From Muribaculaceae bacterium (GTDB lineage: Bacteria; Bacteroidota; Bacteroidia; Bacteroidales; Muribaculaceae), in the NCBI GenBank assembly GCA_017964485.1, contig JAGCRW010000011.1, forward strand, positions 1 to 37,048: 37,048 bases of DNA, given 5' to 3'. This document shows, in pieces, positions 25,037 through 32,801 of the stretch. The notes under the pieces were generated by a model that had not been told where the DNA came from, did not search any database, and saw only the letters and a list, made by a program, of their open reading frames with translations. The position numbers were made by a program, and so were the translations under genes. The stretch's first letter is position 1. Every line of letters starts with the position of its first letter.

Positions 25037-26173
25037 ATGAACACTCCTTATTATATAGTCTATGAAGAGAAGTTGAGGCGGAATCTCGATCTTATCACTC
25101 GCGTGAGCCGTGAGAGCGGCACTAAAATCATTATGGCGTTTAAGGCCAACGCCTTGTGGCGCACGTTTCCCATTTTCAGGGAGTATGGCATCTGCTCTAC
25201 TGCCAGTTCGGTAAACGAGATGCTTCTCGCCAATGATAAGTTGCACTGCAAAGCTCACACCTATTGTCCTGCCTATACCGAACAGACCATCAAGCAATAT
25301 ATCGCTGGCAGCAGTCACATCACGTTCAACTCGGTAGACCAATTCATAAGGTTCAAGCCTTTTATCGATGAACATAACGCCACAATGCCCAGTGATCGCA
25401 TCAGCTGCGGCCTGCGCATCAACCCCATGTGCTCGGTGATTGAGACCGACATCTACAATCCATGCTGCCCAGGGTCACGATTTGGCATCCTCTGCGAAAA
25501 CTTGACGCACTTGCCCGATGGCATCGAGGGTTTCCACTTCCATGCGCTGTGTGAGTCAACGTCTCACGACCTTGCCAAAGTGCTTGACGCTATGGAAGAG
25601 CAGTTTGGTCAGTGGCTACCGCAACTTAAGTGGATAAACATGGGAGGTGGACACCTGATGACTCACAAAGACTATGACGTGGAGCATCTGATTCATCTGA
25701 TTCAAGACTTCAAAAAACAGCATCCTAATTTGGAGGTAATTTTGGAACCAGGCAGCGCGTTCTGCTGGCAGACGGGCGACCTGGAGGCAACTGTCGTTGA
25801 TGTGGTGGAGAACAGCGGCATCAGGACAGCGATTGTTAACGTGTCATTTGCCTGCCACATGCCCGACTGTCTGGAAATGCCCTACAAACCAGTTATCACA
25901 CAAGCACTTCCAGAGGTTGACACAAGCCACCCGACCTATCGCATAGGCGGCAATTCGTGCCTGAGCGGAGACTATGTGGGTGACTGGAGTTTTGACCACG
26001 AACTAAAGGCTGGCGACCGCCTTACATTTGAGGACATGAACCATTACACAACGGTTAAGACCAATATGTTCAATGGCATCTCACACCCCTCAATAGTGCT
26101 ACAGCACCTTGACGGGACAATTGAGACGTTAAGGGAATTTACCTACGAGGATTACAAGTCTAGGATGAGCTAG
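25037..26173 (+). CDS. nspC: Carboxynorspermidine/carboxyspermidine decarboxylase
   Basis: A 378-residue PLP enzyme of the alanine-racemase fold (fold type III) that decarboxylates carboxyspermidine to spermidine, or carboxynorspermidine to norspermidine. The PLP lysine is K36 in MAFKANAL. Other conserved parts are FHFHALCES, INMGGGHLMT (phosphate loop), LEPGSAF and the substrate-site NSCLSGDYVGDW. The dehydrogenase that makes its substrate is not in the window. It starts 6 bases after the helicase stop, suggesting transcription as the third gene of the run from 22219. No clear terminator is seen between it and the converging ABC-F gene. Confidence 0.94.
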   Translation: MNTPYYIVYEEKLRRNLDLITRVSRESGTKIIMAFKANALWRTFPIFREYGICSTASSVNEMLLANDKLHCKAHTYCPAYTEQTIKQYIAGSSHITFNSVDQFIRFKPFIDEHNATMPSDRISCGLRINPMCSVIETDIYNPCCPGSRFGILCENLTHLPDGIEGFHFHALCESTSHDLAKVLDAMEEQFGQWLPQLKWINMGGGHLMTHKDYDVEHLIHLIQDFKKQHPNLEVILEPGSAFCWQTGDLEATVVDVVENSGIRTAIVNVSFACHMPDCLEMPYKPVITQALPEVDTSHPTYRIGGNSCLSGDYVGDWSFDHELKAGDRLTFEDMNHYTTVKTNMFNGISHPSIVLQHLDGTIETLREFTYEDYKSRMS

Positions 26174-26268
26174 ATATTAATGGACAATGCATAATGCAGA
26201 TTTGAGTCTTGAGGGGTTGTTAATGTATTGCTCCGCAGTGCGGCGTTCACTAGCAAAGCGACAAAACT

Positions 26269-28200
26269 TTAAGTCCTTTCAGCTATTAACTCCAGTGCCT
26301 CGCTTGCCTCTTCCCATTGCGCCATGATTTCCTCGAGCTGGTGGTTTAGCTGCTCGTGGCGGGAATAGATTTCAGGATCGGTGGCATTGCCTTGCGACAG
26401 TTGCTCCTCAATCTCGGCTATGGCAGCCTCGGTGTCGGCAATCTGCTGCTCGAGTGTTTTCACACGCTTCTCAGCGCGGCGCACTTCTCGCTCATGCTCC
26501 TTCTTCTCCTGATAGCTGAGTTTTGATGCCGTCATTATCCTTTCCTGCTGTGGAGCAGCGATTTTCTCCTTTATTTCAAGCTGTTGCAGCGACTGAATCT
26601 TCTTTTTCTCAAGGAATTCATAGATGCCGCACAGGTGCTCACGCACGCGATGGTTGCCAAACTCATAGACCTTGCTCACTAGTCCGTCGAGGAAATCGCG
26701 GTCGTGCGAGACAACAATCACAGTGCCATCAAAGTCGGCAATGGCGCTTTTGAGTATGTCTTTGGTGCGCATGTCAAGGTGGTTGGTAGGCTCATCAAGG
26801 ATAAGCAGGTTAACCGGCTGGAGCAGCAGTTTGAGCATCGCCAGTCGTGCTTTCTCGCCTCCCGACAGAACCTTCACCTTCTTCTCACTCGCCTCGCCGC
26901 CAAACATAAATGCGCCCAGCAGGTCGTTGATGCGAGAGCGAATATAACCCACTGCCTCATAGTCGATGGTGTCAAATACTGTTATATCCTCATTGAGCAG
27001 TTGTGCCTGATTTTGAGCAAAATATCCTATCTTCACGTTGTGGCCTATCTGAAGACTTCCATTGAAGGGAATCTCATTCATTATGCACTTGACAAGAGTT
27101 GACTTGCCAGCGCCGTTCTTGCCCACAAACGCCACCTTCTCGCCGCGTTTAATAGTGAAAGAGACATTGCTGAACACATTCAGGTCACCATAGTTCTTTT
27201 TCACATCCTCGGCGATGATTGGATAGTCACCCGAACGCGGTGCAGGAGGAAACTTGAGGCGAAGATGTGTGTTATCCACCTCATCAATCTCGATGCGCTC
27301 AACCTTCGCCAACTGCTTGATGCGGCTCTGCACCTGCACAGCCTTAGTGGCTTTATAGCGGAATTTTTCAATAAACTCTTCGGTATCCTGAATCATCTTC
27401 TGCTGGTTGTCGTAGGCGCGGCGCTGCTGCTCCAAGCGTTCCTTGCGCAACTCTACGAAATGTGAGTAATTCACTTGATAGTCATAGATTTTGCCAAGCG
27501 AAATTTCAATAGTACGAGTGGTCACATTGTCAATGAAAGCGCGGTCGTGGCTCACCAGCAGCAACGCACCACGACGAGTCTTGAGGAAATCTTCTAGCCA
27601 CTGAATCGATTCAATGTCAAGGTGATTAGTAGGCTCATCGAGCAGCAGTACATCTGGACGCTGAAGAAGCAGTTTGGCAATCTCCACACGCATGCGCCAA
27701 CCGCCGCTGAACTCGCTGGTGGGACGGTCGAAATCGCTACGCTCGAAGCCCAAGCCTATTAAAGTCTTCTCTAACTCAGCCTCATAATTCTCGCTCTGCA
27801 TCATAGCGCGCAGGTCGGTTTTCTCCGAAAGTCGCTCCAGCAAAGCCTGGTAATCATCGCTCTCATAATCGGTGCGCTCTGCAATCTCCTTATTGATGGC
27901 ATCAATCTCTCGGTCAAGCTCTTTAATATGGTCAAAGGCTTTTGCAGCCTCCTCGCGAAGGGTGCAGTTGTCAACGAGCCGCATCTGCTGCGGCAGGTAA
28001 CCAATGGTCACATCGCTCGGCTTAGACACGCTGCCACCAGTAGGAATCTGCAAGCCAGCGATAATCTTAAGCATGGTAGATTTGCCCGCACCATTCTTGC
28101 CAACAAGAGCGATCCTGTCGTTCTTGTTGATCACATAATTTATATTGTCAAACAACGGCCGAGCACTAAACTCAACCTTGAGATTCTGAATTGAAATCAT
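26269..28200 (-). CDS. ABC-F family ATPase
   Basis: A 643-residue protein with two ABC ATPase domains and no membrane segments. ABC-F proteins act on ribosomes or as translation factors. Domain 1 has Walker A GKNGAGKST (34-42), signature SGGWRMR and LLLDEPTNHLD. The interdomain linker, about 80 residues, is rich in Arg, Gln and Lys (the P-site tRNA-interaction region). Domain 2 has GKNGAGKST, LSGGEKARL and LILDEPTNHLD. A C-terminal coiled coil, about 555-640, has alternating charged heptads. The chosen start (ATG at 28200, MISIQNLKVEF) places the first strand at the N terminus; the longer frame to 28263 would run into a hairpin repeat. That repeat supplies its promoter. The subfamily (Uup-like or other) is uncertain. 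Confidence 0.93.
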   Translation of the reverse strand: MISIQNLKVEFSARPLFDNINYVINKNDRIALVGKNGAGKSTMLKIIAGLQIPTGGSVSKPSDVTIGYLPQQMRLVDNCTLREEAAKAFDHIKELDREIDAINKEIAERTDYESDDYQALLERLSEKTDLRAMMQSENYEAELEKTLIGLGFERSDFDRPTSEFSGGWRMRVEIAKLLLQRPDVLLLDEPTNHLDIESIQWLEDFLKTRRGALLLVSHDRAFIDNVTTRTIEISLGKIYDYQVNYSHFVELRKERLEQQRRAYDNQQKMIQDTEEFIEKFRYKATKAVQVQSRIKQLAKVERIEIDEVDNTHLRLKFPPAPRSGDYPIIAEDVKKNYGDLNVFSNVSFTIKRGEKVAFVGKNGAGKSTLVKCIMNEIPFNGSLQIGHNVKIGYFAQNQAQLLNEDITVFDTIDYEAVGYIRSRINDLLGAFMFGGEASEKKVKVLSGGEKARLAMLKLLLQPVNLLILDEPTNHLDMRTKDILKSAIADFDGTVIVVSHDRDFLDGLVSKVYEFGNHRVREHLCGIYEFLEKKKIQSLQQLEIKEKIAAPQQERIMTASKLSYQEKKEHEREVRRAEKRVKTLEQQIADTEAAIAEIEEQLSQGNATDPEIYSRHEQLNHQLEEIMAQWEEASEALELIAERT

Positions 28201-28221
28201 CTTATGCACTAAAAAGTGAGA

Positions 28222-28252
28222 CAAAATTAGTGCAAACCGAGAGAAGTACAAA
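28222..28252 (-). promoter_or_regulatory. Promoter of the ABC-F gene, inside repeat copy B
   Basis: On the minus strand, TTTG (complement of 28249-28252), a 19-base spacer and TAATTTTG (complement of 28222-28229) match the Bacteroidota consensus. The leader to the ATG at 28200 would be about 15 bases. The -33 box lies in the inner stem of the repeat and the -7 box in its outer stem. Confidence 0.75.
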
Positions 28253-28302
28253 ATCAAAGACAAAGTTTTTGATTTTTATTTCCAAGGTGCCGCCTAATTT
28301 AT
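28223..28302 (-). repeat. Promoter-bearing hairpin repeat, copy B
   Basis: An 80-base element matching copy A (5636-5715) at 70 of 80 positions without gaps. The outer stem is AAATTAG/CTAATTT and the inner stem AAAATCAAA with TTTGATTTT. The ten differences include a swapped G-C pair in the inner stem and a C to T change that keeps a G-U pair. It lies between the divergent ABC-F and dus genes and carries the ABC-F promoter. Confidence 0.8.
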
Positions 28303-28320
28303 CAAAAATTACATACAAAA

Positions 28321-28351
28321 TTTGATTTAGGGAAATTTTATTGTACTTTTG
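28321..28351 (+). promoter_or_regulatory. Promoter of the tRNA dihydrouridine synthase gene
   Basis: TTTG (28321-28324), a 19-base spacer and TACTTTTG (28344-28351) match the Bacteroidota promoter consensus exactly. The leader to the ATG at 28368 is about 10 bases. Confidence 0.8.
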
Positions 28352-28367
28352 CAAAAAAGACAGAACT

Positions 28368-29294
28368 ATGATAAATGATATTAAAATATTTGCAGCGCCG
28401 GTGCAAGGGATTACTGATTGCCATTGGCGTAATGCGCATCATGAGATTTTTGGTGGAACAGATGGTTATTTCGGACCGTTTATGCGTGTGGAACACAAGG
28501 AGATACGCAAACGTGACCTATTTGACGCTAATCCTGAAAACAATACCGTGCCATCGTTCACACCTCAGATTCTCGCCTGCCAGCCTAAAGACGCTCTGCG
28601 CATGGTAGAGGCTCTGAAGGAGATGGGACACAGCTCCATCGACATCAACCTTGGGTGTCCATTTCCTCCTATCGCTCTGCATCACAAAGGCTCAGGACTG
28701 CTGCAATATCCCGATGAGGCAGAGAAGCTATTCAAGGCTCTGAGCAAGGTTGAGGACGTTACCTATAGTGTGAAGATGCGCTTGGGCTGGGATGAACCAA
28801 TTCAATGGAGAGACATTATTCCGCTCTTTGACCTAATTGAGCCTACTCACATAACCGTGCATCCTCGCACGGGACGGCAGCAGTACAAAGGTGTGCTTGA
28901 CCTTGACCAATTCAACGCCATTGTCGCCTCATGTCACTACCCTATCATCTACAATGGCGAACTGAAAACCCTCGACGACATCTCGCGCATGAGCATGATA
29001 CTGCCTGGCATCGCAGGTATGATGATAGGTCGTGGACTTATAGAAGACCCCGCCATGCTCTGTCCAGGAAAAGCGACAGCCGACAACTACTGCGAACTCC
29101 ACAACCGTCTGCGTGACGCTTACACCGAGCAACTCAACGGAGGCGAGCACCAACTGCTCTTGAAAATGAAGTCGCTCTGGGAAACCTTCCTTCCCAACGC
29201 TCCACACAAGGCGTTAAAAGCCATCAAAAAAGCCACCTCAATGGCAAAATATAATGTAGCCGTAAGCGAACTTTTCTATAGTCTTGAGGAATAA
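28368..29294 (+). CDS. tRNA-dihydrouridine synthase
   Basis: A 308-residue FMN enzyme that reduces uridines in the tRNA D-loop. It opens with FAAPVQGITDCHWRNAH, the Dus start pattern (APMxGxTD). DINLGCPFPPIALHHKGSGLL carries the catalytic cysteine in NLGCP. VKMRLGW, THITVHPRTGRQQYKG, IIYNGELKT and MIGRGLIEDP form the FMN and phosphate sites. The start is the ATG at 28368 (MINDIKIF); the frame can be opened at 28341, inside the promoter, which is unlikely. The subtype (DusA/B/C) is not assigned. A MITE-like element begins directly at its stop codon. Confidence 0.93.
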   Translation: MINDIKIFAAPVQGITDCHWRNAHHEIFGGTDGYFGPFMRVEHKEIRKRDLFDANPENNTVPSFTPQILACQPKDALRMVEALKEMGHSSIDINLGCPFPPIALHHKGSGLLQYPDEAEKLFKALSKVEDVTYSVKMRLGWDEPIQWRDIIPLFDLIEPTHITVHPRTGRQQYKGVLDLDQFNAIVASCHYPIIYNGELKTLDDISRMSMILPGIAGMMIGRGLIEDPAMLCPGKATADNYCELHNRLRDAYTEQLNGGEHQLLLKMKSLWETFLPNAPHKALKAIKKATSMAKYNVAVSELFYSLEE

Positions 29295-29298
29295 CAAA

Positions 29299-29475
29299 GG
29301 GGTGTTCTATAAATTGCTCGAGTCAGATTGTTTTAGATTTTTGAGCAGATTTAGCTTCAACTGCGCAGTGATAGTAGCGAGCTACAGCTCAAGCAGTTGA
29401 GGTGAAAGATGCAAAAAAGGAAAACAATATGACCGAAACAACAAAAACACATATTAGGAATTTATAGAACGCCCC
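29299..29475. mobile_element. MITE-like element with terminal inverted repeats and 5-bp target duplication
   Basis: A 177-base element bounded by 17-base inverted repeats: GGGGTGTTCTATAAATT (29299-29315) and its complement at 29459-29475, with one mismatch. It is flanked by direct repeats ACAAA at 29294-29298 and 29476-29480, the expected trace of insertion. The two halves pair imperfectly along the whole length (shared blocks ATTGTTTT and TCAACTGC) around a palindromic centre GTAGC-GA-GCTAC (29374-29385), so the element can fold into one long hairpin. It has no coding frame, so it would be non-autonomous. It begins at the dus stop codon without altering it. Confidence 0.68.
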
Positions 29476-29477
29476 AC

Positions 29478-29514
29478 AAAAAGGGCATGCCATAAAATAT
29501 TCATGACACGCCCT
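29478..29514 (-). terminator. Strand-specific terminator of the ior operon
   Basis: Arms AGGGC (29482-29486) and GCCCT (29510-29514) extend inward over 13 bases. The interior A-C mismatches on the plus strand become G-U wobble pairs in the minus-strand RNA. The hairpin is followed on the minus strand by CCTTTTTGT. It therefore folds well only in the transcript of the CoA-transferase gene, 22 bases after its stop. Confidence 0.75.
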
Positions 29515-29536
29515 CCTTCTCAGTAATGTATTGTTT

Positions 29537-30829
29537 CTATTTGTAGCGCAAGAAACTGTAGCCGAAGCGCTCGTAGGCTGCGCGTTCGAGTTCTTCTCGG
29601 TCGTCAGGATGGGCGATTGAGATGAGCGCTCTCGCACGCTCTGCCATACTCTTGTTGCGCAGGTACACGATGCCGTGCTCAGTAACGACATACTGAGTCT
29701 GGAGCCTTGTGGTCACCACGGCGGCGCCTGGAGTGAGAGTAGGCACAATCTTGCTTTTGCCCTTACCTGTGCGTGATGGCAAAGCGATGAAAGTCTTGCC
29801 CTCGGGATTGAGAGCAGCACCATACATAAAGTCGTGCTGACCGCCAACGCTTGAGAAAATCATTGTGCCAATACTGTCGGCGCACACCTGGCCAGTTAGG
29901 TCAACCTCAATAGCACTGTTGATAGCTATTGGGCGAGGGTTCTGACGGATAACCTGTGGGTCATTTGTATATGCCACGTCATAGAACTCCACGTCCTCGT
30001 TGAAGTCGAGGAAGTCGTACATGCGCTTTGAGCCAAGCGCGAGACTTGCCACGCTCTTACCAGGGTGAATCTTCTTGAGGCTGTTGTCAATCACGCCTTC
30101 CTCAATGAGACGCACCACGCCGTCGGTCATCGCCTCGGTGTGAAGGCCCAAGTGCTTATGGTTCTTGATGCCGGCAAGCACAGCGTTGGGGATACCACCA
30201 ACACCAATCTGCAATGTAGCGCCATCGGGAATCTCAGCGGCTATAAATCCACCTATCGCACTCTCGATGGGTGTGGATTCACCAAACTCCATTGCCAGCG
30301 GTGGCTCATCGCAGCGCACTGCGGCAGCTATCTCGCTCTCGTGAATCTTGGCAGCGCCACAAAGGTAAGGCATGCTGTCGTTAATCTGCGCGATAATAGT
30401 CTTCGACATCTCTACTGCGCTGAATGCCAAGTCGGCACTCATACCATAACTGCAATAGCCATCATTATCAGGGGGCGAGCAGTTCAGGAATGTCACATCC
30501 ACTGGCAGTTGCTTGCTACGGAAAAGGAAGGGAATCTCGCCCAAGAAGGCAGGAATTACCTCGCCATATCCCTGTGCCACCCACTTACGCTGGTCGCCAC
30601 TGAGGAAAAGGCTCTTGGTGATAAACGAGTCCTTATACTCGGGGTTGCACAGCGGGCACTCGCCATAAGGCACGTTGAAAGCCGAATACACCACCACGTC
30701 GCGCAATTCGCTCGCACGGCGTGCCAATGCGCTCTGCAGCACCACAGGAATCGCAGTACTGCCCATGCAGTAGATATGGTCTCCACTCTTGACAAGGCGC
30801 ACCGCCTCGTCGGCACTCATGTAATTCAT
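29537..30829 (-). CDS. Acetyl-CoA hydrolase/CoA-transferase family protein (acyl-CoA:acetate type)
   Basis: A 430-residue Cat2/4-hydroxybutyrate-CoA-transferase-like enzyme that moves CoA between an acyl group and acetate. Conserved parts are FNVPYGECPL, the glycine loop GVGGIPNAVL (209-218), LGLHTEAMTDGVV with a glutamate (E232) at the position I expect for the thioester-forming residue, NSAIEVDLTGQV and SSVGGQHDFMYGA. Length is normal. It is last in the operon iorA-iorB-aminotransferase, and its ATG overlaps the aminotransferase stop by one base (TAATG). That coupling suggests its substrate is the aryl-acetyl-CoA made by IorAB, yielding a free aryl acid plus acetyl-CoA. Substrate choice is inference; butyryl- or succinyl-CoA are alternatives. 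Confidence 0.88.
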   Translation of the reverse strand: MNYMSADEAVRLVKSGDHIYCMGSTAIPVVLQSALARRASELRDVVVYSAFNVPYGECPLCNPEYKDSFITKSLFLSGDQRKWVAQGYGEVIPAFLGEIPFLFRSKQLPVDVTFLNCSPPDNDGYCSYGMSADLAFSAVEMSKTIIAQINDSMPYLCGAAKIHESEIAAAVRCDEPPLAMEFGESTPIESAIGGFIAAEIPDGATLQIGVGGIPNAVLAGIKNHKHLGLHTEAMTDGVVRLIEEGVIDNSLKKIHPGKSVASLALGSKRMYDFLDFNEDVEFYDVAYTNDPQVIRQNPRPIAINSAIEVDLTGQVCADSIGTMIFSSVGGQHDFMYGAALNPEGKTFIALPSRTGKGKSKIVPTLTPGAAVVTTRLQTQYVVTEHGIVYLRNKSMAERARALISIAHPDDREELERAAYERFGYSFLRYK

Positions 30830-32148
30830 TATTTCTTGCTCTTTTGAAGTTCTACAAACATTGCCAGTCGCTCATCAAGGGCCTGAATGTGCCACTCGCT
30901 GTTGAGTTGCGACACACATGCTCGGATGCCTGGCTGCTTGCTGCCGGTAGTATTGAGCGTAATTGCCGAAATACCACACAGCATCAAGTCGTTTAGCAAC
31001 TGGGAGTCGCTCATACCTTCGTAGCCAATGGTATAATAGAAGCCGTCGGCAAGGTCTTGGTCGCCATCCTTGTCATAGATGATGTTGAAGCCATGCTTTA
31101 AGAATATCTGCTTAGTGATCTTGGCACGGCGACCATACTCACGCACCTCATCGACAAACTTGTAAGTGCCATCGGCAGCAGCCTTCATCATAGCAGCAAG
31201 TGCATGCTGAGCTGAGTGGGAAGTTCCAGATGAAGCCACATACAGATAAGTAAAGATGAAGTTATCACCCATACGGCCAATGCCATAGCGATTGCGCAGA
31301 GCAGGATACTCACGGTTAAACAACTTCTTGCTGAATGCCACCACAGCTATGCGCTCTCCAGCGTAGCTGAAAATCTTCGAACCCGACATCATAAAGATAT
31401 AGTTGTCGGTATATTTAGCGACAGTAGGCTGGAATGGAGGCTCAAAAGGCACAGACTTGTCGGTACGGAAATCCATGCACAAATAAGCATGGTCCTCGAG
31501 CACTATCATGTCATATTTGTTGGCCATCTCGCCTATAATCTGCAGCTCCTCATCGGTCAGGCACACCCACGATGGGTTGTTGGGGTTAGAATAGACGATA
31601 GCAACGATATTGCCCTTAGAGCAATACTCCTCGAGTTTGCCGCGAAGTTTCTCACCACGGAACTCATAAATGTCAAATTGCTCATGCTTGATGCCCTGCA
31701 CAGCTGCTTGCATCACATGAGGAGCGAAGCCTGGTTGCACATAGAGGATGGTGTCTTTGGCTGGGTCGAGCTGTGAGCACTCGAGCATCAGGTTCATACC
31801 AGCCTGCATCGAACCAACTGTGGGAATGATGCACTCGGGAGTGATGTCAACGTCGATAAATGCCTTGATAAATCGAGAGGCGTTCTCCTTGAGCTCTGGC
31901 AGACCGCTGATGGCGGGATAAATGCTTGCTATGCCATTGTCGAGAGCTGCTTTCTGGGCCTCAACGCCCACCTGACCTGGAGCTAAGCCTGGAACTCCCA
32001 CTTCAAGACGCAAGAACTTCTCGCCGGCAGCCTTCTCCATTTCGGCTGCAATAGCGGCACACTGTCGGATGGTAGTCTTTGACACATCGGTCAAGTCACG
32101 CTCAGCCAAAATATCGTTTAGAACTTGTTGTTTTATAGGAAAACTCAT
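30829..32148 (-). CDS. PLP-dependent class I/II aminotransferase (aromatic substrate likely)
   Basis: A 439-residue fold type I aminotransferase. PLP-site residues visible are N190 in YSNPNNPS, D219 and Y222 in LEDHAYLC, the Schiff-base lysine K258 in MMSGSKIFSYAGERI, and an arginine in GIRACVSQ near the C terminus for the substrate carboxylate. The family would convert an amino acid to its 2-oxo acid using 2-oxoglutarate. It stands 32 bases after iorB and overlaps the CoA-transferase by one base. Since IorAB uses arylpyruvates, the likely substrates are Phe, Tyr and Trp. It could instead act on other hydrophobic amino acids; sequence alone does not decide. Confidence 0.87.
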   Translation of the reverse strand: MSFPIKQQVLNDILAERDLTDVSKTTIRQCAAIAAEMEKAAGEKFLRLEVGVPGLAPGQVGVEAQKAALDNGIASIYPAISGLPELKENASRFIKAFIDVDITPECIIPTVGSMQAGMNLMLECSQLDPAKDTILYVQPGFAPHVMQAAVQGIKHEQFDIYEFRGEKLRGKLEEYCSKGNIVAIVYSNPNNPSWVCLTDEELQIIGEMANKYDMIVLEDHAYLCMDFRTDKSVPFEPPFQPTVAKYTDNYIFMMSGSKIFSYAGERIAVVAFSKKLFNREYPALRNRYGIGRMGDNFIFTYLYVASSGTSHSAQHALAAMMKAAADGTYKFVDEVREYGRRAKITKQIFLKHGFNIIYDKDGDQDLADGFYYTIGYEGMSDSQLLNDLMLCGISAITLNTTGSKQPGIRACVSQLNSEWHIQALDERLAMFVELQKSKK

Positions 32149-32180
32149 AGTTGTTTATAGTTGTCTTATAGATAATTATG

Positions 32181-32765
32181 TTATTTGTTCTTTTGTGCAA
32201 ACTCGTAACCGGCCTTGAATGCGGCGATATTGGTCTCAACTATTGCATCGCCCTTGCTTGCAAAAACATTGGTTATGCCCTCAAGCAGCTGCTCGGGTTT
32301 GAGCATCTCGAGCACCGAAGCAGCGGCACCCAGCAGCACCATATTGGCGCTACGTGGCGACTTCACTTCCTTAGCAATAGTATCAACGTCGATCATAATC
32401 ACATTGCCTTGCTTTTTGAGTTCCTCATTAACAGCCTCCATCTCGGGATAGTTGGGGATGTTGACAAAAGGAGTTGTATTAGTGATTACCCAACCATTAG
32501 GGTTCAGATACTGTACATAGCGCAGAGCTTCCATTGGCTCGAGCGATATGATAAGGTCGCAAGCGCCGTGTGCGATAAGGTCGCTACTGATGGGAGCATC
32601 AGAGAGACGAAGATTGCTCTGCACGTCACCACCACGCTGGCTCATGCCGTGAACCTCGGCTTGTTTCAAGTAGATACCCTCTTTCAGGGCAGCCCAACCT
32701 ATGATAGTAGCAATGGAGAGGATGCCTTGTCCGCCCACACCGCAAAGAATTATATCTTGTTTCAT
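32181..32765 (-). CDS. iorB: Indolepyruvate:ferredoxin oxidoreductase, beta subunit
   Basis: A 194-residue subunit corresponding to the gamma domain of pyruvate:ferredoxin oxidoreductases. It opens with DIILCGVGGQGILSIATIIG, followed by QAEVHGMSQRGGDVQSNLRL, both hallmark segments of the family, and ends with SPRSANMVLLGAAASVLEML. With IorA it oxidatively decarboxylates aryl pyruvates to aryl-acetyl-CoA while reducing ferredoxin, and is oxygen sensitive, so an anaerobic habit is implied. It starts 36 bases after iorA. The length is normal for IorB. Confidence 0.94.
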   Translation of the reverse strand: MKQDIILCGVGGQGILSIATIIGWAALKEGIYLKQAEVHGMSQRGGDVQSNLRLSDAPISSDLIAHGACDLIISLEPMEALRYVQYLNPNGWVITNTTPFVNIPNYPEMEAVNEELKKQGNVIMIDVDTIAKEVKSPRSANMVLLGAAASVLEMLKPEQLLEGITNVFASKGDAIVETNIAAFKAGYEFAQKNK

Positions 32766-32801
32766 GATTTGAGAATTTTTATTTGTTAGATGTGGATAGA
32801 A

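Noticed and set aside
26174-26268. A terminator between the converging nspC and ABC-F genes
   Set aside because: Only a 5-base CCGCA/TGCGG palindrome is present, with no U run, so I cannot support a terminator.
28201-28263. Upstream extension of the ABC-F protein by 21 residues
   Set aside because: The extension is translated from the hairpin repeat and promoter. The ATG at 28200 begins exactly at the first beta strand of the ABC domain.
30065-30847. A 260-codon open frame on the plus strand
   Set aside because: It is antisense to the CoA-transferase gene, has no family motifs and no promoter, so it is a shadow frame.
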